A program made the translations under genes and the position numbers. A stretch of DNA of 64,000 nt from Streptomyces cellostaticus (GTDB taxonomy: Bacteria; Actinomycetota; Actinomycetes; Streptomycetales; Streptomycetaceae), in assembly GCF_023630175.1 (NCBI RefSeq), contig NZ_JALLIN010000021.1:1-64000 (forward strand). Direction: 5' to 3'. The notes below the pieces were generated by a model, which searched no databases, was not told the origin of the DNA, and was given only the letters and a program-made list of their open reading frames with translations. Within the stretch, counting starts at the first letter, position 1, and each line of letters starts with the position of its first letter. Shown here one piece after another: positions 48,578 to 61,772 of this stretch.

Positions 48578-48964
48578 TCAGTCGAACTGGTCTCCGAGGG
48601 CCATGACGGCCGTGCCGGCGACCAGCAGCCACAGGGACCGGCGGGTACGGCCGCGGGCGCCGAGGACGGCTGCGAGGGCGCACGGGGCGGCGCCGACGGC
48701 GTAGGCGACGGGGACGAGGGCCGGGGCCGAGCCGGTGAGCCGGAGCAGCGCGGCGGCGCAGCCCGCGAGGCAGAGCAGACCTCCGGTGCCGGCCGCGGTC
48801 CACCGGGCCCTGCGGGCCCCATCGGCGTCCTCGGCGTCCTCGGCGTCCTCGTCGTCGGCGACGTCCTGGGCGTCGGCGACGTGGCCGTGCGGCGCGTCCG
48901 GTTCCTCCGGCGCGTCCGCCTCGGCTATGGCGGGTTCGGCGTCGGAATCGGTACGTCCACTCAT
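48578..48964 (-). CDS. Small membrane protein with acidic N-terminus
   Basis: A 128-residue protein with an acidic first half rich in EAD/EDA repeats (residues 8-48) and two or three hydrophobic helices in the second half (about 58-75, 80-98, 109-124). A similar plan, acidic tail plus short membrane region, is found in the neighbour at 47228-47899. Function unknown. The acidic run is encoded by the tandem 9-bp repeat at 48823-48849. Confidence 0.75.
   Translation of the reverse strand: MSGRTDSDAEPAIAEADAPEEPDAPHGHVADAQDVADDEDAEDAEDADGARRARWTAAGTGGLLCLAGCAAALLRLTGSAPALVPVAYAVGAAPCALAAVLGARGRTRRSLWLLVAGTAVMALGDQFD
48823..48849. repeat. 9-bp tandem repeat inside a membrane-protein gene
   Basis: CGGCGTCCT is repeated three times in a row, followed by decayed copies. 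It encodes Asp-Ala-Glu type triplets, so expansions keep the frame and only lengthen the acidic tail. Confidence 0.8.
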
Positions 48965-49056
48965 GGCGGGTGAGCGTACAGCGTTCGCCGTCCCCCACCG
49001 GTGCGGGGCCGTGCCCCCGGCGGGCGCCCGGTCGGCCCGAACCGGCCGGGCACGGC

Positions 49057-49094
49057 GCGACGGCCCCGGAGGACACTGCCTCCGGGGCCGTCGC
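49057..49094 (-). terminator. Terminator downstream of gatB
   Basis: A perfect 16-bp stem (GCGACGGCCCCGGAGG and its complement) with the loop ACACTG sits 9 bp after the gatB stop, closing the gat operon. Confidence 0.9.
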
Positions 49095-49103
49095 GGTGAT
49101 GGC

Positions 49104-50618
49104 TCAGCCCTCGCTGACGCCCAGCTTCTCGAGGATCAGCTCCTTGACGCGGGCCGCGTCCGCCTGCCCCCGGGTGGCCTTCATGACCGCGCCGACCAGG
49201 GCACCGGCCGCGGCCACCTTGCCGCCGCGGATCTTGTCGGCGACGCCCGGGTTGCCGGCGATGGCCTCGTCGACGGCGGCGGTCAGCGCGCCCTCGTCGG
49301 AGACGACCTTCAGACCGCGCTTGTCGACCACCTGGTCCGGAGTGCCCTCGCCCGCGAGGACGCCCTCGATGACCTGGCGGGCCAGCTTGTCGTTCAGGTC
49401 GCCGGAGTTCACCAGCTCGGTGACCCGGGCGACCTGCTGCGGCGTGATGGCCAGCTCGTCCAGCGCCTTGCCCGACTCGTTGGCGCTGCGCGCCAGTTCG
49501 CCCATCCACCACTTGCGGGCGGAGGCCGCGTCGGCACCGGCGTCGATCGTGGCGACGATCGGCTCCAGCGCGCCGGCGTTCAGGATCGCCTGCATGTCGG
49601 TGGCCGAGATGCCCCACTCGGCGAGCAGCCGGGTGCGGCGGGCCAGCGGCATCTCCGGCAGCGCGGCGCGGATCTGCTCGACCCACTCGCGGGCCGGGGC
49701 GACGGGGACGAGGTCGGGCTCCGGGAAGTACCGGTAGTCCTCGGCCTCCTCCTTGACCCGGCCCGAGGTGGTGGACCCGGTGTCCTCGTGGAAGTGCCGG
49801 GTCTCCTGCACGATCGTGCCGCCGGACGACAGCACGGCCGCGTGCCGCTGGATCTCGAAGCGGGCCGCGCGCTCCACGGACCGCAGCGAGTTGACGTTCT
49901 TCGTCTCGGAACGCGTGCCGAACTTCTCGGTGCCGTTCGGGCGCAGCGACAGGTTGACGTCGCAGCGCATCTGGCCCATCTCCATGCGGGCCTCGGAGAC
50001 ACCGAGCGCCTTGATGAGCTCGCGCAGTTCACGGACGTACGCCCGGGCGACCTCGGGGGCGCGCTCACCGGCGCCTTCGATCGGCTTGGTGACGATCTCG
50101 ATGAGCGGGATGCCCGCGCGGTTGTAGTCCAGCAGCGAGTGGGACGCGCCGTGGATACGGCCGGTGGCGCCGCCGACGTGCGTCGACTTGCCGGTGTCCT
50201 CCTCCATGTGGGCGCGCTCGATCTCCACCCGGAAGGTCTCGCCGTCCTCCAACTGCACGTCGAGGTAGCCGTTGAAGGCGATCGGCTCGTCGTACTGGGA
50301 GGTCTGGAAGTTCTTCGGCATGTCCGGATAGAAGTAGTTCTTCCGGGCGAAGCGGCACCATTCGGCGATCTCGCAGTTGAGCGCGAGACCGATCTTGATC
50401 GCGGACTCGACGCCGGTCGCGTTGACGACCGGGAGTGCGCCGGGCAGGCCGAGGCAGACCGGGCAGGTCTGCGAGTTGGGCTCGGCGCCCAGCTCGGTCG
50501 AGCACCCGCAGAACATCTTGGTCTTGGTGCCGAGTTCGACATGGACCTCGAGGCCCATGACGGGGTCGTACGACGCCAGCGCGTCCTCGTACGACACCAG
50601 GTCGGTCGTGGTGGTCAC
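49104..50618 (-). CDS. gatB: Asp/Glu-tRNA amidotransferase subunit B
   Basis: A 504-residue subunit of GatCAB, which activates Glu-tRNA(Gln) or Asp-tRNA(Asn) by phosphorylation and passes it ammonia. Landmarks: [22 protein letters not shown] with zinc cysteines, [15 protein letters not shown], the kinase-site loop, [27 protein letters not shown], and a C-terminal YqeY-like tail. GTG start at 50618, 16 bp after the small membrane-protein gene. Confidence 0.96.
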   Translation of the reverse strand: MTTTTDLVSYEDALASYDPVMGLEVHVELGTKTKMFCGCSTELGAEPNSQTCPVCLGLPGALPVVNATGVESAIKIGLALNCEIAEWCRFARKNYFYPDMPKNFQTSQYDEPIAFNGYLDVQLEDGETFRVEIERAHMEEDTGKSTHVGGATGRIHGASHSLLDYNRAGIPLIEIVTKPIEGAGERAPEVARAYVRELRELIKALGVSEARMEMGQMRCDVNLSLRPNGTEKFGTRSETKNVNSLRSVERAARFEIQRHAAVLSSGGTIVQETRHFHEDTGSTTSGRVKEEAEDYRYFPEPDLVPVAPAREWVEQIRAALPEMPLARRTRLLAEWGISATDMQAILNAGALEPIVATIDAGADAASARKWWMGELARSANESGKALDELAITPQQVARVTELVNSGDLNDKLARQVIEGVLAGEGTPDQVVDKRGLKVVSDEGALTAAVDEAIAGNPGVADKIRGGKVAAAGALVGAVMKATRGQADAARVKELILEKLGVSEG

Positions 50619-50634
50619 GGTGAAAACTTCCCTC

Positions 50635-50870
50635 TCAGCCCAGCAGGACGTCGTCGTCGCCCAGCCGCTTCAGCTCGCGGTAGAGGATGGCGAGGCCGGT
50701 GACGATCGCGACGGCGGACACGGTGGCGTCGATCAGCCGCAGCGTGTCCTGCTCGGCGCGCGCCTTCTTGATCTGCTTGGCCACGCCGAGCGCGCTGAAC
50801 GCGGTCCCGGCCATCGACAGATAGGTGCCGGACTTCGACTTCTTGAAGCCCTTGGCCTTGTTCAGTGCGC

Positions 50871-50874
<4 letters not shown>
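50635..50874 (-). CDS. Small membrane protein inside the gat operon
   Basis: A 79-residue protein whose GTG at 50874 overlaps the gatA stop (GTGA), so its translation is coupled to gatA. Sequence: a basic start ([16 protein letters not shown]), a hydrophobic stretch about 17-32, a basic middle ([10 protein letters not shown]), and a clear membrane helix about 48-65 ([22 protein letters not shown]). Its place between gatA and gatB is unusual for a membrane protein; no function in amidation is known. Confidence 0.75.
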
Positions 50875-52379
<1,505 letters not shown>

Positions 52380-52381
52380 GG

Positions 52382-52678
52382 TCAGTCCTCCCCCAGGATC
52401 TGCGGCACCTTGAAACGCTGCTGCTCCTGGGCCGGGGCGCCGGAGAGCGCCTGCGCGGGGGTGAGCGAGGGACGGACCTCGTCCGCGCGCATGACGTTCG
52501 TCAGCGGCAGCGGGTGGGAGGTCGGCGGTACGTCTTGGTCGGCGACCTCGCTGACGCGGGCGACCGCGCCGATGATGTCGTCGAGCTGGACCGCGAAGTG
52601 ATCGAGTTCTTCGGGCTTCAGCTCCAGACGCGCCAGCCGGGCGAGGTGGGCGACCTCCTCGCGCGTGATGCCAGGCAT
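52382..52678 (-). CDS. gatC: Asp/Glu-tRNA amidotransferase subunit C
   Basis: A 98-residue stabilising subunit of GatCAB. Family pattern: [36 protein letters not shown] at the start and RADEVRPSL...FKVPQIL at the end. First gene of the gat operon; ATG 52678. Confidence 0.95.
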   Translation of the reverse strand: MPGITREEVAHLARLARLELKPEELDHFAVQLDDIIGAVARVSEVADQDVPPTSHPLPLTNVMRADEVRPSLTPAQALSGAPAQEQQRFKVPQILGED

Positions 52679-52781
52679 GCAGCGATCCTCTGGGGTGAGT
52701 GTGTGTGGTTTGGGGCCAATCCTATGGGGCGGCGGGCCGTGCCCGTGAAACGGATCGGCCACGCCCCCCTGGCCCGCGCCC

Positions 52782-53303
52782 TCACCCTTCGGCGGCCCGC
52801 TCGCCCGCTGCGTGGCGCCGGGTGTCCCGGGCCCGGCTCCTCAGGAAGTGGTTGTCGTACAGCTCCTGTACCTCCAGCAGGCTCTCGGGGGCGGCCTCGC
52901 CGAGGGCGATGCGCTGGAGGTGCCGGAAGTACTCGAAGCGTTCGACGCCCGGAGTGAGGACGATGAGCAGGTCGGCGTCGGCTCCGGGCACGGCGGCGAA
53001 GGCGTGCGGCCGGCCGGGCGGGACGACGACGAGGTCGCCCGGGCCGGCGGTGACGACGCCGTCGCCGGAGAGGATGTCGGCGGCGCCGTCCAGCAGGAAG
53101 AACATCTCGGCGGAGTGGTCGTGCCGGTGCGGTCCGGCGCCGTCGGCGCCCTCCCGGAGGGTGACCCGCTGGGTGGACAGGGCGCCTCCGGTCGCGCCGC
53201 TGTCGGCCAGCAGGCGGACGGTGGTGGGCGCGCGGCCGACCACCTCGGCCCCGGCCGCGCGGACGACCACGGTCTCGTCGAACTCCGGAACGAACAGCGA
53301 CAT
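52782..53303 (-). CDS. Cupin domain protein
   Basis: A 173-residue single-cupin protein. Metal ligands fit the cupin motif: [20 protein letters not shown] and then [13 protein letters not shown]. Likely an oxygenase, isomerase or sensor of small molecules; not assignable further. It is 33 bp downstream of a DUF4267-type membrane-protein gene and ends about 100 bp before gatC. Confidence 0.88.
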   Translation of the reverse strand: MSLFVPEFDETVVVRAAGAEVVGRAPTTVRLLADSGATGGALSTQRVTLREGADGAGPHRHDHSAEMFFLLDGAADILSGDGVVTAGPGDLVVVPPGRPHAFAAVPGADADLLIVLTPGVERFEYFRHLQRIALGEAAPESLLEVQELYDNHFLRSRARDTRRHAAGERAAEG

Positions 53304-53336
53304 CTTCGAACCCCCCTGGTGACGGTGGTGCCGTGG

Positions 53337-53708
53337 TCAGACGAGGAAGAGCAGGGCGGCGCTGATCAGCACGACCACCGCCGTGGCGAAGTGGACCCCG
53401 AACGCGACGGCCCGCGCACCACCGTGCCGCAGGACTATCAGCGTGTCACCGAGCGGTACGAGCGCCACGCACACCATGAACCAGGCCTCGGCCCGCGCTC
53501 CGGCGAAGGCCAGCAGCGCCAGGCCCACCACGCCGAGGACGCCGTCCCTGAGGCCCTTGATCGTGAGGTACGCCCCGGCGTCGCCGGCCGGGTCGGCCGG
53601 CACTCCGTAGCCGGCCGCGGCGGGCCCGGGCCGGAACAGGAAGCGGTAGCCGAGGAACAGGCAGAACAGGTCGAGCACGACAGCCAGGGTGTACGCGGTG
53701 ACGGTCAT
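53337..53708 (-). CDS. DUF4267-type small membrane protein
   Basis: A 123-residue protein with four membrane helices (about 3-22, 48-66, 72-88, 98-122) and the pattern RFLFRPGPAAAGYGVP, LTIKGLRDGVLGVVGLALL, PLGDTLIVLRHG. Matches the DUF4267 family of unknown function. ATG 53708; divergent from a TetR gene whose operators lie just upstream, so it and the cupin gene are likely its targets. Confidence 0.82.
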   Translation of the reverse strand: MTVTAYTLAVVLDLFCLFLGYRFLFRPGPAAAGYGVPADPAGDAGAYLTIKGLRDGVLGVVGLALLAFAGARAEAWFMVCVALVPLGDTLIVLRHGGARAVAFGVHFATAVVVLISAALLFLV

Positions 53709-53722
53709 GTCATCTCTCCTTG

Positions 53723-53788
53723 CTAGCAGCGCTAGTGATGCAAGCGAAGCTAGCAGAGCGGCAGCAGAAACGCTAGCGATGCTAGAAT
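53723..53788. promoter_or_regulatory. Triple CTAGC operator cluster with a leaderless promoter
   Basis: CTAGC-AGC-GCTAG (53723-53735) and CTAGC-GAT-GCTAG (53773-53785) are perfect inverted repeats with centres 50 bp apart, with an extra GCTAGC at 53749-53754 between them. The right copy overlaps TAGAAT (53783-53788), a -10 element only 7 bp from the TetR ATG. The design suggests TetR autorepression and control of the divergent DUF4267-cupin unit. Confidence 0.75.
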
Positions 53789-53795
53789 CGCGGTC

Positions 53796-54383
53796 ATGTC
53801 GATCCAGACGCGCCGGGAGCGCGAACGAGCGGAACGCGAGCGGCTGATCGTCACGGCCGCACGGGAACTCGCCGAGGCGGAGGGCTGGGACGCGGTCACC
53901 ACGCGCCGGCTGGCCGCCGAGATCGAGTACAGCCAGCCGGTCCTCTACAGCCACTTCAAGGGCAAGGGCGCGATCATGGCCGCGGTCGCGGTGCAGGGCT
54001 GCGCCGACCTGGCGGCCGAACTGCGCACGGCACGCGCGGGGGTGCGGGACCCGCGGGACCCGCGGGAGTCACTGGCGGCGGTGGCGCGGACCTACACGTC
54101 CTTCGCGCGGCGCCGGCCGGCCCTCTACGACGCGATGTTCACCCACCTGGTGGACCTGCCGTTCGCCACGCCGGAGGCCCCCGCGCCGCTGCAGGAGGCG
54201 TTCGGGGAGCTGCTGCTCGCGGTGGAGCCGGTCGCGGTGGAGGGCGACGAGCCGGGGCTGCTCACGGAGACGTTCTGGGCGGCCCTGCACGGGCTGGCCA
54301 CGCTGATGCGCAGCGGACGGCTGCCCGAGGAGGCGCACGAGCGCAGACTGGCCCTGCTGGTCGGGCACTTCGCCGCAAGCTGA
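53796..54383 (+). CDS. TetR family regulator, probably leaderless
   Basis: A 195-residue TetR repressor starting at ATG 53796 (MSIQTRRERERAERERL). The HTH covers about 32-55 (TTRRLAAEIEYSQPVLYSHFKGKGAIM). No ribosome site precedes the ATG, while a -10 sequence ends 7 bp before it, so the mRNA likely begins at the ATG. The C-terminal region matches the WHG/TetR_C group (LYDAMFTHLVDLPFA). Convergent with rmdB, with a 14-bp gap. Confidence 0.88.
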   Translation: MSIQTRRERERAERERLIVTAARELAEAEGWDAVTTRRLAAEIEYSQPVLYSHFKGKGAIMAAVAVQGCADLAAELRTARAGVRDPRDPRESLAAVARTYTSFARRRPALYDAMFTHLVDLPFATPEAPAPLQEAFGELLLAVEPVAVEGDEPGLLTETFWAALHGLATLMRSGRLPEEAHERRLALLVGHFAAS

Positions 54384-54397
54384 TCCGCGGCCGGGCG

Positions 54398-56635
54398 CTA
54401 CTCGGCGGCCGGCAGCGCGGCCCGCGGCCGCTGCCAGCCGCGCGACCCGCGGGCGCGCAGCCAGGCGGTCGTCTCGTCCGGCGGCATCGCCGCGGCGACC
54501 AGCCATCCCTGCACGGCGTCGCAGCCGAGGTCCCGCAGCCGTTCCCAGGTCTCGTCGTCCTCCACGCCCTCGGCCACGACGAGCAGCCCCAGCGAATGCG
54601 CCAGGTCGACCGTGCAGCGCACGATCTCGGCGTCCTCGGTGTCCACGGCGAGCCGGGCCACGAAGGAGCGGTCGATCTTCAGCTCGCTGACGGGGAGCCG
54701 GCGCAGGTGCACCAGCGAGGAGTACCCGGTGCCGAAGTCGTCCAGGGACATCTTCACACCGTGCCCGGTGAGCGCGGCGAGGGTGTCGGCGGCCCGCTGC
54801 GGGTCCTCCAGCAGCACGTGCTCGGTGATCTCCAGCTGCAGCGCCCCGGCCGGGACCCCGTGCCGCGCCAGCCGGGCGGCGACCGAGCCGGCGAAACCGG
54901 GCGTGTGCACGTCGCGCGGGGAGACGTTGACCGCCACCGGCACGCACAGCCCCTGCGCCCGCCAGGCGGCGACCTGCCCGAGCGCGGTCTCCAGCACGTA
55001 CTCCGTCAGATGCGGCATCAGACCGGAGGACTCGGCGATCGCTATGAACTCGTCCGGCGGGACCTTTCCGCGCTCGGGGTGCACCCAGCGGACCAGCGCC
55101 TCGAGGCCGGCGACCTGCCCGTCGAAGCGCACCTTGGGCTGGTAGTGCAGCTGCACCTCGTGGGCGTCCAGCGCCCGGCGCAGATCGCCCAGCAGCCCCA
55201 GCCGGTCGGGGGTGTTGGAGTCCCGTTTGGACTCGTAGACCTCGACTCCGGTGCGGTCCCGCTTCGCCTGGTACATCGCCACGTCCGCCCGCCGCAGCAG
55301 CCCTTCGGCGTCCAGCGCGTGATCGGGGAACACGGCGACACCCGCGCTGGCCTCCAGGACCAGGGTCAGCCCGTCGAGGTCGAGCGGGGAGCTGAGTTCC
55401 GTGACCAGGCCGCGGGCGACGCGGGTGGCGGAGGTGGTGGAGTCGGCGACGGGCAGTAAGACGGCGAACTCGTCGCCGCCGAGCCGGGCGGCCTCCGCGC
55501 CGCGCGGCAGGGCCTGCCGGAGCCGGTCGGCGATCTGCAGCAGCAGCCGGTCGCCCGCGAGATGGCCGAGGGTGTCGTTCACCGAACGGAACCGGTCGAG
55601 GTCGATCAGCATGAGCGCGGCGCGGGCGCCGATCCGCTCGGCGTCGTCCAGGGCGGTCCAGATCCGGTCCAGCAGCCACTGCCGGTTGGGCAGCCCGGTG
55701 AGCGGATCGCGCAACTGCTCCTCGGCGCGGGCCCGGGCCATCCACAGCGTGGAGTCGAGGGCGATCAGCGGGATCGCGAACAGCGGCAGCAGGACCGGCC
55801 GGGCGTCGGCGACCACGCACACCAGCGGGGCGATGCCGAGCAGCGCCACGGCGAGCAGGCCCTGCCGGACCAGGGCGGGGCGGGCCACGGTGGGCAGGGG
55901 GCCGCCGCGCGGGGCGTGCGAGTACCACAGCAGGCCGCGGCTGACCGCGAGGTAGGCGGCCGCGACGAGGACCACCTCCGGTGCGGTGGCGATGCCCCAG
56001 CTCTCCGGCCGCCAGGGCTCCTCGACGCTCGGCACGCGCCCGAGGAGGCCGAGCACCAGGGCGCCGGCGCTGATCCCGAGGATGTCGACCGCGCCGTGCA
56101 GCACGCCCTGCCGCCAGCGCTGCCGTCTGGCGGTGCCGACCAGGACGACGACGGTGAGGCTGACCATCCCGGCCGGCATCCAGCCGTACAGCAGCAGGAC
56201 GGCCAGGGTGAGGGCGGCGCCGGAGCCCGTGCCGCCCCACCAGCGGGCGCGGCCGAGCATCACCAGGTGGCCGACGATGATGCCGGTGAGCACGGCCAGC
56301 GACCAGCCCGGCGTCTCGCAGGGGAACAGGGCGTGATGGCCGGCGAAGGCGCGGGCGAAGCCCGCGGTCAGGGCGAGCGCGGCGGCGGCCACCAGGGCCG
56401 CGTGCGACGCGGGCCACGGCGGGCGGCGTTCGGGGTCGTCGCCGGGTGGTGTCCGGGCGGCCTCGACGGCCGGCGGGACCGCGGGGTGCGACTCGGGCGC
56501 GGCGCCCGCCTGGGCCGGGCGGGGCCGGGCGGGGGTGCCGGCGGCGCCCCGCCCCGTCCACCGGGTCCCCCGCCACGCGCCCGCACGGCGCAGGCGCAGC
56601 CGTACGCGCGCGGCGGCGCTCTCGGTCGGTTCCAT
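54398..56635 (-). CDS. rmdB: RmdB-type c-di-GMP phosphodiesterase (membrane GGDEF-EAL)
   Basis: A 745-residue protein. The start at 56635 (MEPTESA) has AGAGGG upstream. About six membrane helices lie in residues 80-290, followed by GGDEF ([11 protein letters not shown], intact) and EAL with all signature residues (LEALVRW, EITEHV, DDFGTGYSSL, KIDRSFV, AEGVE). It can degrade c-di-GMP and possibly make it. The name is given because Streptomyces rmdB lies next to ligA and has this layout; RmdB lowers c-di-GMP and affects aerial development. Confidence 0.88.
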   Translation of the reverse strand: MEPTESAAARVRLRLRRAGAWRGTRWTGRGAAGTPARPRPAQAGAAPESHPAVPPAVEAARTPPGDDPERRPPWPASHAALVAAAALALTAGFARAFAGHHALFPCETPGWSLAVLTGIIVGHLVMLGRARWWGGTGSGAALTLAVLLLYGWMPAGMVSLTVVVLVGTARRQRWRQGVLHGAVDILGISAGALVLGLLGRVPSVEEPWRPESWGIATAPEVVLVAAAYLAVSRGLLWYSHAPRGGPLPTVARPALVRQGLLAVALLGIAPLVCVVADARPVLLPLFAIPLIALDSTLWMARARAEEQLRDPLTGLPNRQWLLDRIWTALDDAERIGARAALMLIDLDRFRSVNDTLGHLAGDRLLLQIADRLRQALPRGAEAARLGGDEFAVLLPVADSTTSATRVARGLVTELSSPLDLDGLTLVLEASAGVAVFPDHALDAEGLLRRADVAMYQAKRDRTGVEVYESKRDSNTPDRLGLLGDLRRALDAHEVQLHYQPKVRFDGQVAGLEALVRWVHPERGKVPPDEFIAIAESSGLMPHLTEYVLETALGQVAAWRAQGLCVPVAVNVSPRDVHTPGFAGSVAARLARHGVPAGALQLEITEHVLLEDPQRAADTLAALTGHGVKMSLDDFGTGYSSLVHLRRLPVSELKIDRSFVARLAVDTEDAEIVRCTVDLAHSLGLLVVAEGVEDDETWERLRDLGCDAVQGWLVAAAMPPDETTAWLRARGSRGWQRPRAALPAAE

Positions 56636-56894
56636 TCCCGTCCCTCTCACAGCCGGCGGTGCCCACGCCACGCGGCCCGGTGCCCGACAACCATCAGCGG
56701 CTCCGCGTTGAACAATCCTTTCCCCACGCCCCTGGGGGCAGGGGGATGCCCCGACCGCAGCTCGGCACGGCAGGCGCACAGCTCAACAGTAGGCCGCTGA
56801 AGGCTTCCTCGGGCAGCGGTCGTCGACGGTTGCCCGAATGCGCCCGGGCCACCCGTATGCATCTGATATGCACCGATCGGGTGGCCTTCAACCG

Positions 56895-59105
<2,211 letters not shown>

Positions 59106-60107
59106 TTACTCTGGGTTGTCCGCGAGGGATCTCGCCGCCCGGACGCAGTGGGCGAGCACCTGGCGTGCGTACGCGGGAGAAGCGCCCGCGAGACCGCATG
59201 CCGGGGTGACCGTGACCGCTTCCGTGAGCAGCCCGGGGCGCAGCCCCAGCCTGCGCCACAGCGTCCTGACACCCATGACGCTACCGGCAGGGTCCGACAA
59301 CGGGCCGTCCGTGCCCGCCACGACACCGGCGAACAGGCGGATGCCGGCCTCCACGGCCTCACCCACGGCGTCGTCGTCACGTTCGGTGAGGAGCGAGGCG
59401 TCGAAGGAGACGGCGTCGGCACCGGCCCGGCGCAGCAGGGCGAACGGCACGTCGGGGGCGCAGGAGTGGACGGCGACCGGGCCGTCGCCGTGCGCCGCGA
59501 TCACGTCCCGCAGCGTGGCCTCGACGACCTGCCGGTCCACGGCCCGGTGGGTGCGGTAGCCGCTGGCGGTCCGCACCCGGCCGCTCAGCACGGCGGTGAG
59601 CGAGGGCTCGTCGAGCTGGAGCACGAGCCGGGCGCCGGGGACGCGGCGCCGCACCTCGGCGAGGTGCAGCCGCAGCCCCTCCGCCAGCGAGGCGGCGAGG
59701 TCGCGGCAGGCGCCCGGGTCCGACAGCGCGGCCTCCCCGTTCCGCAGTTCCAGGGCGGCGGCCAGGGTCCACGGCCCGACGGCCTGCACCTTGAGGTCGC
59801 CCCGGTGGCCCTGGGTGAACTCCTCCAGCGCGTCGAGGTCCTCCCCGAGCCATGACCGGGCCCGGCTGGTGTCCCGGCCCGGCCGGTCGCCGAGCCGCCA
59901 GCCGCTGGGCTCCACGCGCGCGTACAGCTCGACCAGCATGCCGGCGGTGCGCCCGATCATGTCCGCGCCGGGCCCGCGCGCGGGCAGCTCGGGCAGGAAC
60001 GGAAAGTCCTCGAAGCTGCCGGTGACGGTCCTGGCTGCCTCCCGGGCGTCGCTGCCGGGCATCGAGCCGATCCCGGTGGCCCCACCGAAGCGAATGTTCT
60101 CGTCCAC
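59106..60107 (-). CDS. Cobalamin-independent methionine synthase-like protein
   Basis: A 333-residue protein resembling the C-terminal catalytic half of MetE: GGATGIGSMPGSD at the start, QLDEPSL, VHSCAPDVPFALLRRAGADAVSFD (zinc Cys/His region), and a final TPACGLAG. The N-terminal substrate half of MetE is absent, so it is a short archaeal-type relative rather than true MetE; methyl donor and acceptor are uncertain. GTG 60107 is used although no ribosome site is visible. Confidence 0.85.
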   Translation of the reverse strand: MDENIRFGGATGIGSMPGSDAREAARTVTGSFEDFPFLPELPARGPGADMIGRTAGMLVELYARVEPSGWRLGDRPGRDTSRARSWLGEDLDALEEFTQGHRGDLKVQAVGPWTLAAALELRNGEAALSDPGACRDLAASLAEGLRLHLAEVRRRVPGARLVLQLDEPSLTAVLSGRVRTASGYRTHRAVDRQVVEATLRDVIAAHGDGPVAVHSCAPDVPFALLRRAGADAVSFDASLLTERDDDAVGEAVEAGIRLFAGVVAGTDGPLSDPAGSVMGVRTLWRRLGLRPGLLTEAVTVTPACGLAGASPAYARQVLAHCVRAARSLADNPE

Positions 60108-60345
60108 GGAGTGAAGCCTAAGGGCTGTCCCGTGATCTCCCATGGGTCGGTGCACGGCGGCGGACGCGGTGCGTCGCAGGGCGGAGGGCCGTCCTCGTAC
60201 CGGGCGTGTTCGGGCCGTCCGAGGACGCGGCGAGGTGCCGTGGCCGGCGTCGTGCGCCCGCCGGGGATCGCGGGACGGTCCTTGGTGCCGCGCCGGTCGG
60301 GGTCCGCCCGTCGAGGAGCGGCGTGCGGTGGGTGCTCCCGGCGTG

Positions 60346-60387
60346 CCCGCCGGAAGCCCCCGTACTGGGTCCCGGGCTTCCGGCGGG
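60346..60387 (-). terminator. Hairpin downstream of the SDR gene
   Basis: CCCGCCGGAAGCCC (60346-60359) pairs perfectly with GGGCTTCCGGCGGG (60374-60387), a 14-bp stem with a 14-nt loop, 89 bp after the SDR stop. The rest of the 368-bp gap (60108-60475) is very GC-rich with no gene I can support. Confidence 0.7.
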
Positions 60388-60475
60388 TGCGGCGAGCGTG
60401 CCCGCCGGGCGCCGCGACGGCGCGAACCCGGGCCGGCGCGGCACTGGTCGGCGTCACGCCCCGGGTGGCCGGCGG

Positions 60476-61174
60476 TCAGCGGCCCGGACGCACCGTCAGG
60501 TCGTTGATCTCCGCGTCCCGCGGCAGGTCCAGGGCGGTCAGGATGGTGGTCGCCACCGACTCGGGGTCGATCCACCGTGCGGCGTCGTACTCCTTGCCCT
60601 CCTGGTGGTGGACCTTGGCCTGCATGGGGCTGGCCGTACGCCCGGGGTAGACGGAGGTGACGCGCACACCGTTGCCGTGCTCCTCCTGGCGCAGGGAGTC
60701 CGCCAGCGCCTTCAGGCCGTGCTTGGAGGCGGCGTACGCGGACCAGCCGGCGTGGGCGTTCAGGCCGGCGCCGGAGTTGACGAAGATCACGTGGCCGCGG
60801 GCGGCGCGGAGCTGGGGCAGGAAGTGCCGGGTCAGCTCGGCGGGGGCGATCAGGTTGACGTTGAGCTGGTGGCGCCAGGACTTGGGGGTCAGCTCACCGA
60901 CCTCGCCGAGGTCCACGACTCCGGCGACGTGCAGGAGCGAGTCGACCCGTTCCGGCAGCGTCTGGTGGGAGAAGGCCCAGGAGAGCTTGTCGGGGTCGGC
61001 GAGGTCGCCCACCAGCGTGCGCGCCCCGGGGAACTCGGCCGCCAGTTCCTTGGCGCGGCCCGCGTCGCGCGCGTGCAGGACGACGTCGTCCCCGCGCGCG
61101 TGCAGACGGCGGGCGACGGCCGCGCCGATGCCGGAACCGGCCCCGGTGATCACATGAGTAGCCATGTCCGCCAT
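60476..61174 (-). CDS. Short-chain dehydrogenase/reductase
   Basis: A 232-residue SDR. The cofactor loop is TGAGSGIGAAVA, and the catalytic Ser, Tyr and Lys are in FVNSGAGLNAHAGWSAYAASKHG. The start may be ATG 61174 or the nearby ATG 61165 (MATHVITG); no clear ribosome site decides it. Substrate unknown. It starts 7 bp after the LOG-like gene, so they are cotranscribed. Confidence 0.88.
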   Translation of the reverse strand: MADMATHVITGAGSGIGAAVARRLHARGDDVVLHARDAGRAKELAAEFPGARTLVGDLADPDKLSWAFSHQTLPERVDSLLHVAGVVDLGEVGELTPKSWRHQLNVNLIAPAELTRHFLPQLRAARGHVIFVNSGAGLNAHAGWSAYAASKHGLKALADSLRQEEHGNGVRVTSVYPGRTASPMQAKVHHQEGKEYDAARWIDPESVATTILTALDLPRDAEINDLTVRPGR

Positions 61175-61181
61175 GCTCGCA

Positions 61182-61721
61182 TCAGCAGGCGGCGGGTGAC
61201 CGCTCGAGGTGGGCCAGGGCGTCCGCGGGCTCCTCGGCGAAGAACATCAGCTCGGCGAGCGGACGGGGCAGGAAGCCCTCCTCGTCCATGCGGCGGAACT
61301 GCTGCCGGAGGCCGTCGTAGAAACCGGCGGTGTTCAGCAGCACCACCGGCTTGTCGGTGCGGCCGTGCTTCTTCAGCTCGAGGATCTCGGTGGCCTCGTC
61401 CAGCGTCCCCGTGCCACCCACCATGATCACCACCGCGTCGGCCTTCTCCAGCAGCAGCCTCTTGCGCTCGGCGAGGTCGGCGGCGATCACCATCTCGTCG
61501 GCGCCGGGGCGCGCCTTCGCCACGAGGAAGTCCACGGAGACGCCCAGCAGCCTGCCGCCCGCCTCCTGCACGCCGTCGGCGACGACCTTCATCAGGCCGA
61601 CGTCGGAGCCGCCCCAGACCAGGGTGTGACCGGCCTTGCCGAGCCGTTCCGCGAACTCGCGGGCGGGCCGGGTGTAGCGCTCGTCGAGGTCGGCGGCGGA
61701 GAGGAAGACGCAGACGTTCAT
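61182..61721 (-). CDS. LOG-like (TIGR00730) putative phosphoribohydrolase
   Basis: A 179-residue Rossmann protein of the LOG/cytokinin-activating family: MNVCVFLSAADLDERY, LVWGGSDVGLMKVVADG, EMVIAADLAERKRLLLEKADAVVIMVGGTGTLDEATE. The nucleotide motif PGGxGTxxE reads VGGTGTLDE, so the first Pro is lost while the Gly and Glu are kept. Such enzymes release ribose phosphate from nucleoside monophosphates. ATG 61721. Confidence 0.85.
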   Translation of the reverse strand: MNVCVFLSAADLDERYTRPAREFAERLGKAGHTLVWGGSDVGLMKVVADGVQEAGGRLLGVSVDFLVAKARPGADEMVIAADLAERKRLLLEKADAVVIMVGGTGTLDEATEILELKKHGRTDKPVVLLNTAGFYDGLRQQFRRMDEEGFLPRPLAELMFFAEEPADALAHLERSPAAC

Positions 61722-61772
61722 GGCCTCCACCGTACGCGGGAAGAAGTCCGGGCCCCCGGGCGCTGTCCCGGT

